Of a DNA stretch of 35,384 bases, positions 24,602 to 32,057 are shown piece after piece. The first letter of the stretch is position 1, and each line of letters begins with the position of its first letter. Under the pieces are notes generated by a model. It was not told where the DNA came from. It worked only from the letters and a program-made list of their open reading frames with translations, and did no database searches. A program made the position numbers and the translations under genes. Source of the stretch: Candidatus Latescibacterota bacterium (GTDB lineage: Bacteria > Latescibacterota > UBA2968 > UBA8231); assembly GCA_021295675.1 (NCBI GenBank), contig JAGWBY010000015.1:10945-46328 (forward strand), in the 5' to 3' direction.

Positions 24602-27571
24602 TTAGAAGGGGGATATTAGTTCCACGAAGAGGATGCCTTGCTTGGAATCAGGCCGCCCTGCATGGCTGAAGTCCCGTCGCGTGCGCTGGTAGCCGAAGAA
24701 TATCGAATTGTCGCGAATACCAAAGTAGTCTGCGGTAATGCTCAGCATAACCATATAATCAGTCTGGGAATACGTCTCATTCTCAAAGGCGCGATCCCAG
24801 TGCTTAAACGGCAGCAAGGGTAGCCCCTGTACGCCTAGCTGGAAGCTGGTCTTGGGCGTGAGCCTGTACCGCCCCATTACGATGGGGATGAAGTCGCTGT
24901 ACGATTGCTGCGGCGTATCGTCGCTATCAAGCTGCTCAACGATCATCCGATGCTTCAACTTAGGTGTAACGCTGAAGGCACCCCAGCTATGGGTATAGTC
25001 GATCTTGTTGACAATGGAAAAACGCGAGCGAACGTCTTGAGGCTGCAACAGCCCGCTGCCGTCCTCAAGCTCAATTTCGGCTTGGCTGTTGCGCTGCCAC
25101 AGGAAGCCGTTTTCAATGTTGAAGCCGCGAAAACCCTGATAGGTGCTGTCGAAAAAGAAGAGATGTACAAAGCTGTCGCGCATCAACAGTTCGTCCGGCG
25201 TCGCCGGTCGCCAAAAACCCGCGCGCTCGGGGGGGCCGTCCGGCTCGTTAAACCAGCTAATGGCCTCGACATCGTCAATGGGCACTCGGTACATATAGGT
25301 GTGATCCGAAATATCGTCTTTGACCTGCTTGGCGTCGAAGTTAATCTTCAGTGCACCGACTCCGCGCTTTTCCATCTCATAGGCGTAGCGGAAGTAAATC
25401 CCCTCGGACTTGCCCGGGCCGGCGATCTGACGGTTGTCGTAGCTGCCTATGCTGACGAACTCACCCCAGCGTCCCAAGCGGTCGTAGCGAAGGAAGATAT
25501 GCCGGCCCTTTTGATCGCGCGGATAGGGGTAGTCCGGTTTATCGTCATTCTCGCGGAAGTCGGGCACGTTGTTGTTGTTGAAGTCGATGCCATAGACAAA
25601 TTCGGGCGGCTCTGAATCGTAAGTCAGAAAGGCCTCTTCCCAGTCAACAATGAAGTTCTCGTTGCGGTCCACGTCTGGGATATTATCGACGTTCTCGTCG
25701 AGGCCGGGGTACACCTGGGCATTGGGAAATCCTGGATACAGTGTGCGCGGCTCGGCAACGGCCGTATCACTAACGTGTTCGTCGGGGAAACGGTCGTGAT
25801 CGTCGTTGTCCTCGTGGATGGGATATTCCTCGGTAACTGTAGAGATTCTACCGCCGGGAGCAGGCTGCCCATCGTAGTGGAAGGCCATGCCGCCGCGATA
25901 GCTATCGTAGCCTCCGCCGTAGTTAGGCTCCATGCGGTATATCTCGCCGCCCAGCGCTAAGCCACCGACGACGTTCTTGATGCCCTTAACCCACCACGCA
26001 AAGGCGCGCTCGCTGCTGCGCTGGCCTTCGTTATTGCCAATCGGGAACATGAAATTCTGCAGATTGTGCGCCAGCTCTCCACTGACTTCCAGCCCCACCA
26101 GATCAACCTGATAGTTGATCGAGGCCAAGCTCTGCCCGGTGGGAATGCCGTAGTCAAAGGAAACCATCCGTCGATTGGCACCAGTCCTGTCGCTGCCATC
26201 AGCGCGGACGATGGTGTAATAGAGCTCTTCGTCTTCGTCTGTGTACCATTTGAACGGACGCCGTATGGCCCGCTCACCGGCGCTGGCGATGGGGGCTGGC
26301 CAAGCCACCTCGGTGATAGCTGCGGTGCCCCGACGATCAATGTTGAAAAAGTCGTGGGTCTGACTGACGCCGACCCGGTAGTCGCCGGCCACATCGGCGA
26401 CAAAACGCGTCGAGCGCACCGTCACGTCCGCCGGAAGGACGAAGGTGTAAACCACCGGCACTTTGCCCTCGGCCTCGAGCCCGCCGGCGGCGATGACGGC
26501 ACCACCTTCGGGTGGCCCGGCTTCTAGCATTGGATCATAGTCTGGATCATCGTCGAGGCTAGTCAGGCGCACCGGCTCTGTGTTGCGCTCGCCTTCAATG
26601 ACGATGTCCACGCCATAGACAATAGCGTTGGCTCGTGCATTGTCGGGTGAGTCATCGGCGACAAAGACGCGGATGGTCTTGGGACCGAGCATCTGATAGG
26701 GCAAATCGCCGCGCCAAGCGCTAGTGCGCGACAAATCTGGCGAGCTCATAATCTGGTTGATTAGCGTACCGCCAACGCTGGCGAAACGGCCCACTTCGTG
26801 CTGCCAGTGGCCGCCAAAAAGCATCACCGGTGAGTTGTCCCAAGCGTCGTCGCCTTCTTGGCCGATCGCCCATTTGGAGAACAACTGGGCACCGGCGTGG
26901 TCGCCTCCGCGCGAGTAGAGCAGAGTCGCCCGGTCGCGCTCCTTGTAGTTGATGTCCATGCGCAGCGCACTCATCTTGCTGTTGACCAGCGTCAGTGGCG
27001 TGAAGATGGTGCGTATATCCGTAGCACCACCTCGTGTGCCCACGTTGCCCAATGTGGCGGTCCAGTGTAAATCTTTGTGAGTATAGTGACCGATCCGAAA
27101 TGACCGATACTTGTGATCAATATAGCTATACCCACTAAAGTCATTGCCACTGCGCGACTCTTCTATCGTCAGGAGCCGCTGATAGCCTCCGCCCATGTAG
27201 TTGCCCATCCGGTCCCAACCCACATTGCGGGCGCTCAGAGGACGGCCCGACGGGGTGGCCCAAGCAACGGTCTCGCGGTAGTAAGCAATGTACTTTTCGT
27301 CGGCGTAATTGAGATAGGGAACGCTGACTGCGGTGTTGAGGAAAGCCCTCCCCAACCCTCGGTCATAGCGGTCTTGTGGACCGCGCAGGAAGGGAGGACG
27401 CTTTTTCCACGGGGGATCCTTTGGCGCACCGGGAGAAGGGTCATAGTAAGGCAGCGGACCGGCGGATTCGGGGTGGCGCTGCGCCTCCGCCGGTGCAGAC
27501 AGGCCGGCGCAAACCAGAGCGGACAAGATAACCCAGCGCTCGACAATACGGCATTTTAGAAAACACAGCAT
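24602..27571 (-). CDS. giant outer-membrane beta-barrel-like protein 1 with Ca-binding repeats
   Basis: Translation starts at ATG 27571 after GAGGGG. An earlier in-frame ATG at 27631 lies in the promoter region. The 989-residue product has a signal peptide (VILSALVCAGLSAPAEAQ) and ends FVELISPF*, with the terminal Phe of outer-membrane barrels. Residues about 585-683 are Asp/Asn-rich: DNDDHDRFPDE, GLDENVDNIPDVDRNENF and YGIDFNNNNVPDFREND, resembling type-3 thrombospondin or dockerin calcium loops, then PDYPYPRDQKG. It is a clear paralogue of the 17687-20608 product over the whole length (shared FDYGIPTGQ, DYRVGVSQTHDFFNIDRR-like and WQRNSQAE motifs). It is the first gene of the operon and follows a terminator and a probable promoter. 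Substrate or ligand unknown. Confidence 0.75.
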   Translation of the reverse strand: MLCFLKCRIVERWVILSALVCAGLSAPAEAQRHPESAGPLPYYDPSPGAPKDPPWKKRPPFLRGPQDRYDRGLGRAFLNTAVSVPYLNYADEKYIAYYRETVAWATPSGRPLSARNVGWDRMGNYMGGGYQRLLTIEESRSGNDFSGYSYIDHKYRSFRIGHYTHKDLHWTATLGNVGTRGGATDIRTIFTPLTLVNSKMSALRMDINYKERDRATLLYSRGGDHAGAQLFSKWAIGQEGDDAWDNSPVMLFGGHWQHEVGRFASVGGTLINQIMSSPDLSRTSAWRGDLPYQMLGPKTIRVFVADDSPDNARANAIVYGVDIVIEGERNTEPVRLTSLDDDPDYDPMLEAGPPEGGAVIAAGGLEAEGKVPVVYTFVLPADVTVRSTRFVADVAGDYRVGVSQTHDFFNIDRRGTAAITEVAWPAPIASAGERAIRRPFKWYTDEDEELYYTIVRADGSDRTGANRRMVSFDYGIPTGQSLASINYQVDLVGLEVSGELAHNLQNFMFPIGNNEGQRSSERAFAWWVKGIKNVVGGLALGGEIYRMEPNYGGGYDSYRGGMAFHYDGQPAPGGRISTVTEEYPIHEDNDDHDRFPDEHVSDTAVAEPRTLYPGFPNAQVYPGLDENVDNIPDVDRNENFIVDWEEAFLTYDSEPPEFVYGIDFNNNNVPDFRENDDKPDYPYPRDQKGRHIFLRYDRLGRWGEFVSIGSYDNRQIAGPGKSEGIYFRYAYEMEKRGVGALKINFDAKQVKDDISDHTYMYRVPIDDVEAISWFNEPDGPPERAGFWRPATPDELLMRDSFVHLFFFDSTYQGFRGFNIENGFLWQRNSQAEIELEDGSGLLQPQDVRSRFSIVNKIDYTHSWGAFSVTPKLKHRMIVEQLDSDDTPQQSYSDFIPIVMGRYRLTPKTSFQLGVQGLPLLPFKHWDRAFENETYSQTDYMVMLSITADYFGIRDNSIFFGYQRTRRDFSHAGRPDSKQGILFVELISPF

Positions 27572-27616
27572 GAAAACCCCTCGCGGGTCACTCAAATATT
27601 GGGGATTGAGCGAAAA

Positions 27617-27644
27617 CATATATCGGCCCAAGCTCGCGGGTCAA
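27617..27644 (-). promoter_or_regulatory. probable promoter of the envelope operon
   Basis: On the minus strand TTGACC (27644-27639) and TATATG (27622-27617) are separated by 16 bases, 46 bases before the start at 27571. The -35 box follows immediately after the terminator of the CBM9-like gene. The match is moderate. Confidence 0.4.
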
Positions 27645-27650
27645 GAAAAA

Positions 27651-27688
27651 AAAACGGGAAGCAGGCGTCAAGCCCACTTCCCGTTTTT
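27651..27688 (-). terminator. intrinsic terminator after the CBM9-like gene
   Basis: On the minus strand AACGGGAAG and CTTCCCGTT form a stem around a 15-base loop, flanked by A- and T-runs on both sides (nine Ts downstream). It could act in both directions. It isolates the CBM9-like gene from the envelope operon. Confidence 0.85.
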
Positions 27689-27713
27689 GTATAATCTATC
27701 CAAAAGTCATTGA

Positions 27714-28667
27714 CTATTGGATGAAGGTCTCCTTTACGCGGCCCCAGGAATCTTCTTCGACCGCGGTACCTGACGGACCAGCCGGCGTATCCACAAAGAC
27801 CCAGTTGGCGAACTCGGACTGGTTGCCACCAGCCCACGCTACGCACTGGATCTGGCCGCCATAGGCATCTTCGCCATCGGCGTCAACCAACAGCCAAGTG
27901 AAGCCCATTTCCGAGCCGGTCGTAGGGGCTTCAAACAGGTTACCGTTGCGCAGGAAGGTGTCCCACTCCATCCGCCCCTCGATCACGTAGTCGGCATCAC
28001 CTTCGTCGCCAAACTCGTCACCGGCGTCGCGGAAGCCGTACTCAAACCCCTCAATTGCATCGGGGTCGTGGACATCCACGCGCTGGTTCTGCACGGTGGT
28101 GATGTAGCAGACGGACAGTTCGTTCGAGCCGAAAGGCACGGCCATAAAGTTGACCACATTCAGGTTGACGTACTCGCCAGTCGGATCGCCACCTGGGTGA
28201 TCTTCGTTGTTCATGTCGAGGTAGAGAGACATGGAATCGCGCTCCCACCAAGCCCGTGCCTCGCCGCCACCCTCGGTGTCGCGGATGTTATCGCTAACCT
28301 CGGTGAGGTAGTACAGGGCATCATCGTCCCACGCCTGCAAGATCACCGAAGAGACATCGGCGTCGGTGCGTCCCTCACCAGCTACTTCGGTCTCACCGTT
28401 CTCATTGAGCTGGTTGGTGCTTACTTCGGAGGACTCATTCGCCTGATCGCGCCAGCCAAACTCTTGACCGTCGAGTTGAATCTGGCTCGGCGAGCAGTTG
28501 AATTCTAGCGCGCCAGCCCATTCGTCGGCAACTGTTGCGCGGTCGCCGTCGAGCGTGGGGGCTTGCGTGAACTTGGGCAAGTCGAAGTAGCGTATCGGCA
28601 CCTGGGCATTAGCCAGCGTCGTAACGCAAAGGGCTGCGGCTGCGGCCAAAAGAGTGAATTTCTTCAT
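27714..28667 (-). CDS. CBM9-like exported protein
   Basis: The start at ATG 28667 has a good Shine-Dalgarno (AAGGAG), giving a 317-residue product with signal peptide KKFTLLAAAAALCVTTLANA. The mature part begins FDLPKFTQAPTLDGD, then DEWAGALEF, and later DDDALYYLTEVSDN, WWERDSMSLYLDMNNED and YVNLNVVNFMAVPF. That is the layout of CBM9-like (carbohydrate-binding module family 9) beta-sandwich proteins, often calcium- or sugar-binding. Acidic runs (DAGDEFGDEGDADYV) suggest metal binding. It has a consensus promoter and its own terminator, so it is a single-gene unit and probably abundantly made. Ligand not identified. Confidence 0.7.
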   Translation of the reverse strand: MKKFTLLAAAAALCVTTLANAQVPIRYFDLPKFTQAPTLDGDRATVADEWAGALEFNCSPSQIQLDGQEFGWRDQANESSEVSTNQLNENGETEVAGEGRTDADVSSVILQAWDDDALYYLTEVSDNIRDTEGGGEARAWWERDSMSLYLDMNNEDHPGGDPTGEYVNLNVVNFMAVPFGSNELSVCYITTVQNQRVDVHDPDAIEGFEYGFRDAGDEFGDEGDADYVIEGRMEWDTFLRNGNLFEAPTTGSEMGFTWLLVDADGEDAYGGQIQCVAWAGGNQSEFANWVFVDTPAGPSGTAVEEDSWGRVKETFIQ

Positions 28668-28715
28668 TACTGCATCTCCTTTAAGGTAAGAAGTGGACGA
28701 AAATTTGAACGGTTC

Positions 28716-28744
28716 ATAATAAATGCTCTCCAAAGGGTTGTCAA
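28716..28744 (-). promoter_or_regulatory. strong sigma70-type promoter of the CBM9-like gene
   Basis: On the minus strand TTGACA (28744-28739) is separated by exactly 17 bases from TATTAT (28721-28716): a perfect -35 and a five-of-six -10, about 50 bases before the ATG at 28667. Confidence 0.8.
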
Positions 28745-28753
28745 GAAAAAAAG

Positions 28754-28782
28754 TTGCTCTGCGATAACATCCAAATTATATC
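28754..28782 (+). promoter_or_regulatory. probable promoter of the FlgT-like/DUF4159 unit
   Basis: TTGCTC (28754-28759) and TATATC (28777-28782) are 17 bases apart, about 60 bases before the GTG at 28845. Each box matches four of six positions. It lies back-to-back with the CBM9-like promoter. Confidence 0.4.
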
Positions 28783-28844
28783 ATAAGTAAATACAATAGA
28801 CAGATTTTCCACTACAATCACGCATAATTTAATCCCGTAATCCC

Positions 28845-29876
28845 GTGAAATATCTCTTTCTCATTGGATTGACCTTTGGCCTCGGAGGCCAGCCAACCAA
28901 CGCCCAGCCGCACATCTACACCATCGGCTTGGTCTTTACCAATCTCGTCGAGCAAGAGATCCTGCCCGTCCACCTCGCCGAGCAGCATCCCCGCCTGATG
29001 TTGGAAATCGAGCGCGCGATCAGGGATGTCTTTACCGACTTGGGCCGCTTTCGCGTCGTGCGCTTGCAGAGCATCCGCGAGGCCCGCGATCCCACGTATC
29101 GAGTGGAAAAATCCATCGATTACATCGCCCACTTCACTTTCAACAAAGCCCATAAAACATACCACAACCAAGTTATTCATTACTACGAGAACTTGGACCT
29201 GTTAGACGATGGAGGACCAAGCGAAGACCAGTCTTACACGGTGATTTCACTGCCCTCCATCGTCTGTCAACTCGAAGTCAAGCTGGAAGATCTGCACCGC
29301 GACAAAATTTTCTGGTCGGACTTGCGCGACTCCTCAGCCGTGATACCTTATGACCAACAGCTATTCCTTTATAATACTTGGAAGTATCCAGGCGCATCAC
29401 ATCCTGGTTTAACGCAGGCTTTCCTAGCCGATCTTCTCCGCTTGCAAATGGCTGACCCTGCGACAGAACGCGCACTCAACGTCGCCGAGCGTTGGTTTGT
29501 TTCCAAGCCCAGCAGCGACCTCGCCGTTGCCCGAGGGGTGTTAACGGGACTGGCGGACAATTTAGCACCCGACCTAGACGCGAATTTGCCGCTAGAGGGC
29601 CGCATAGCAGCCCTATTGCCCGAACGGAAAGGCAAACCCCACGTCCAGCTAAACATCGGTGCTCGGCACGGGCTGACAAAGCGAATGCGGTTCGACGTGT
29701 GGCGGCCTAGGCCATCGCAGCAGAAAGTAGGGCAAATAGAGGTGGTTGACGTAGATTCCACCACGGCCATCGCTCGGCTGCGAAAACTAGATAAGAAGCT
29801 CAAAAAACGCGGAGATGGCCTACAGATCCAAGACCGGGTCATTTCCCCTAAACGCCCTTCTAGGAGGTCACTATGA
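28845..29876 (+). CDS. exported protein with FlgT-C-like domain
   Basis: Translation from GTG 28845 gives 343 residues with a signal peptide (KYLFLIGLTFGLGGQPTNA). The first ~230 residues are mixed alpha/beta with no family I recognise (HIYTIGLVFTNLVEQEIL, IRDVFTDLGRFRVVRL, similar in style to CsgG/TolB-N-like domains). The last ~80 residues, QLNIGARHGLTKRMRFDVWR, KVGQIEVVDVDSTTAIARLR and GLQIQDRV, match the style of the FlgT C-terminal or CsgG-associated SH3-like domain. The stop overlaps the next start as ATGA, so it is coupled with the DUF4159 gene. It likely works in the periplasm with that membrane protein. Confidence 0.5.
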   Translation: MKYLFLIGLTFGLGGQPTNAQPHIYTIGLVFTNLVEQEILPVHLAEQHPRLMLEIERAIRDVFTDLGRFRVVRLQSIREARDPTYRVEKSIDYIAHFTFNKAHKTYHNQVIHYYENLDLLDDGGPSEDQSYTVISLPSIVCQLEVKLEDLHRDKIFWSDLRDSSAVIPYDQQLFLYNTWKYPGASHPGLTQAFLADLLRLQMADPATERALNVAERWFVSKPSSDLAVARGVLTGLADNLAPDLDANLPLEGRIAALLPERKGKPHVQLNIGARHGLTKRMRFDVWRPRPSQQKVGQIEVVDVDSTTAIARLRKLDKKLKKRGDGLQIQDRVISPKRPSRRSL

Positions 29877-31084
29877 GTAAGAAATGGGTCTCCACGCGCT
29901 TTGCTTCGCCCGCTCAGAACTTCGATCTCGACATTCTGGTCCGCCGCCTGCGCCGGGGCTTTTTTATAGCCATAGCCTCTGCTGCGGCCCTCCTGCTCAT
30001 CGTCGTTGCGATCAACCCCTTTAAGGAGGACGAGAAGAAGGCACCGCGGCCCATGACGACCAAGTTCATCAAGCGCGAGCCGCGCCTGACCAAGCCGCTG
30101 GAGCTGCGCAAAATCCCCCAGCCCAAGCGTCAGCTCGCGCGCCGCGAAGTCCAGTTAGCACAAGCGCGCATGGATCAGGTCCAGGCCACGGCCTCGTTCA
30201 ACACTCGCAGCCTAATCGCCGGCGTCAGTGGTTCGGGGATTCGCCTATCAGGGCAATCTACCTTCAGCACAATGAGCGGTATGACCATAGAGCCCAAGCT
30301 GACGGCAGCGGCCGTGACCAGTACCCGCACCTCTGAGCACAAAATTGACATGGGCCTGGAGATGCTCGACGTCAATAACATGGACACCGGTCGCTACCGC
30401 GCCATTATCGTCCAAGACGCCACGGATAAGCAAGCCATCAAGGGCTTTGTCAAGCTAGCCCAAGTCATGTCCGCGCGAGCACTGGCCGGCGGTACCTCCG
30501 GCTACGGCACAGTCACGCTCCGCGTCAGAACCATCGACCGGCTGCGCGACGTGATCAACGAATATACCGGCCTCAAGGCCGAATTCCTCGGCTTTATCAC
30601 GTTCGACGATCCCCGCCTGATGGAAGTACCTATCATCCTGCCACAAGGCGCGCCCAACGAGACCGAAATGGCCAACTTGGCCCAGTACCTAATGTCAGGT
30701 GGTTTTTCGTTCAGCGGGATCAACGGCGAAGCACTGGAAAAGTACGGCGGCCTAATCAATGGCAAGGATTTCTGGTCCGAGCGCCTGCCGGAGGATCACC
30801 CCGTCTATACCTCCTTCTTCGACCTGAGTGGGGGCATGCCTTTCGGCTACAGTCCCTCACTAGGGCAGGGTAAATTGGGAGTCAGACCCTGGAACTATCT
30901 GCGTGGCTATTACATCAAAGGCAGGTTGGCAAGCGTCACGCCCGGCGACGGTGGCTGGGGTTGGGAAAACGATGGACGCGGCGGGGACTCGACGCGTCAG
31001 CTACAGTTGGCGGTTAACATCATCATATACGCCCTGACACAGGAAGGGTCGATTACCCAACGCCTCATGCAGATGGTCAACTAG
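29873..31084 (+). CDS. membrane-anchored DUF4159 protein with TonB-like N-terminus
   Basis: A 403-residue protein. Residues ~1-29 are cytoplasmic and basic, and residues ~30-47 (GFFIAIASAAALLLIVVAI) form one transmembrane helix. Then comes a Lys/Arg/Pro-rich linker (KAPRPMTTKFIKREPRLTKP, RKIPQPKRQLARRE) like the TonB/TolA linker. Residues ~170-400 are a DUF4159 domain: VPIILPQGAPNETEMANLAQ, YLMSGGFSFSGI, LPEDHPVYTSFFDL, LRGYYIKGRLASVTPGDGGW and LAVNIIIYALTQEG. DUF4159 has a glutamine-amidotransferase-like fold of unknown role. The gene overlaps the exported protein before it and ends 22 bases before a terminator. It may be the force-transmitting partner of the ExbB/ExbD motor encoded in the neighbouring operon; that is inference. 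Confidence 0.75.
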   Translation: MSKKWVSTRFASPAQNFDLDILVRRLRRGFFIAIASAAALLLIVVAINPFKEDEKKAPRPMTTKFIKREPRLTKPLELRKIPQPKRQLARREVQLAQARMDQVQATASFNTRSLIAGVSGSGIRLSGQSTFSTMSGMTIEPKLTAAAVTSTRTSEHKIDMGLEMLDVNNMDTGRYRAIIVQDATDKQAIKGFVKLAQVMSARALAGGTSGYGTVTLRVRTIDRLRDVINEYTGLKAEFLGFITFDDPRLMEVPIILPQGAPNETEMANLAQYLMSGGFSFSGINGEALEKYGGLINGKDFWSERLPEDHPVYTSFFDLSGGMPFGYSPSLGQGKLGVRPWNYLRGYYIKGRLASVTPGDGGWGWENDGRGGDSTRQLQLAVNIIIYALTQEGSITQRLMQMVN

Positions 31085-31106
31085 GCTTCACTGCAAAGCT
31101 AAACCC

Positions 31107-31146
31107 AAAGCAGGTGTCAGGTTTCCAATCCCTGGCACCTGCTTTT
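31107..31146 (+). terminator. intrinsic terminator after the DUF4159 gene
   Basis: AAAGCAGGTG(T)CAGG pairs with CCTG(G)CACCTGCTTT around a short loop and is followed by TTTTAATT. It cleanly ends the two-gene unit. Confidence 0.85.
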
Positions 31147-31161
31147 AATTAAGTCGTCACC

Positions 31162-31980
31162 ATGTCCAAGCTCGCCTTAGCAAGCCTCTGCGCCGGCCTA
31201 TTGAGCTGCGCCGCACAACAGGCCGAATACTACATCGACCAACTCGCCGATTCGCGGCGTCAAGTCCGCCTCGACGCCAGCCACGCCTTGGTGCAACTAG
31301 GCAGTGCAACCGTCGAGCCCTTGATGGACCGCGCGACCACTGGCAGCGATAGCCTGCGCTACGTTGCCGCCCAAATCCTCGGCCAAATCGGGGACCGGCG
31401 CGCCACCCCCTTCCTCAAATCGCTTCTTCGCGACGACAACCGCTATGTCCGCGAACAGGCCGTCCGTGCCCTCGGCCAGCTCGACGACCCCCGCCTCCAC
31501 ACAACCTTAGCCAACGTCCTCGCCGACGACTCGATCTCAGAAGTGCGCGGTGCAGCAGCTTGGAGCTTGGGCAACCTTCGCGACACCACGGCCGTGCCTT
31601 CCTTAGTGCGCGCCTTGACAGACACCGTTCCCTCCGTGCGACGACAGGCCCTCGCCGCGCTTCAGTTTCTGTGGACCCCAGAGGCCGAAGCAGCAGCCCT
31701 CGACGCGCTCCGCGACCGCGACGACAACGTGCGCTACATCGCTGCACAGCTATTGGGACACCACCGAACGCAACGCGCCCTCGACGCGCTGTGCTTCGCC
31801 TTGACCGACGACAATATCTGGGTCCGCGCAGAAAGCGCCCGCACCCTTGGCCGCATCGGCGACACCACAGCCGTGAAGCCGCTAGAGCGCATGTTCGCCG
31901 AGCGCGAAGGCCCCGACCACGAGGCCGCCAAAGAGGCATTGCACTTGCTCACGGGCCTAAACTACGCGGTCGCCCCGTGA
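31162..31980 (+). CDS. HEAT-repeat lipoprotein
   Basis: A 272-residue protein with lipoprotein signal SKLALASLCAGLLSC (Cys16). The remainder is a solenoid of about seven HEAT/PBS-lyase-like repeats of ~31 residues: VRLDASHALVQLG, LRYVAAQILGQIGD, YVREQAVRALGQLDD, VRGAAAWSLGNLRD, VRRQALAALQFL, VRYIAAQLLGHH and VRAESARTLGRIGD. Such solenoids bind proteins; no catalytic residues are visible. It starts 16 bases past the DUF4159 terminator and is followed after 77 bases by the FG-GAP/ASPIC gene. Confidence 0.8.
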   Translation: MSKLALASLCAGLLSCAAQQAEYYIDQLADSRRQVRLDASHALVQLGSATVEPLMDRATTGSDSLRYVAAQILGQIGDRRATPFLKSLLRDDNRYVREQAVRALGQLDDPRLHTTLANVLADDSISEVRGAAAWSLGNLRDTTAVPSLVRALTDTVPSVRRQALAALQFLWTPEAEAAALDALRDRDDNVRYIAAQLLGHHRTQRALDALCFALTDDNIWVRAESARTLGRIGDTTAVKPLERMFAEREGPDHEAAKEALHLLTGLNYAVAP

Positions 31981-31992
31981 CAGCTCCCTTCG

Positions 31993-32022
31993 CCTCTGCG
32001 TCCATCTGCGTTCATCTGCGGA
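31993..32022 (+). repeat. three imperfect 10-bp repeats (CATCTGCGTT type)
   Basis: CCTCTGCGTC, CATCTGCGTT and CATCTGCGGA follow each other between the HEAT-repeat and FG-GAP genes. From memory, similar CTGCG-rich short repeats are scattered between genes in several environmental bacterial genomes. Function unknown. Confidence 0.45.
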
Positions 32023-32057
32023 TAGCCGATCGGGCGCTTTCACACAGCAGCTAAGCC

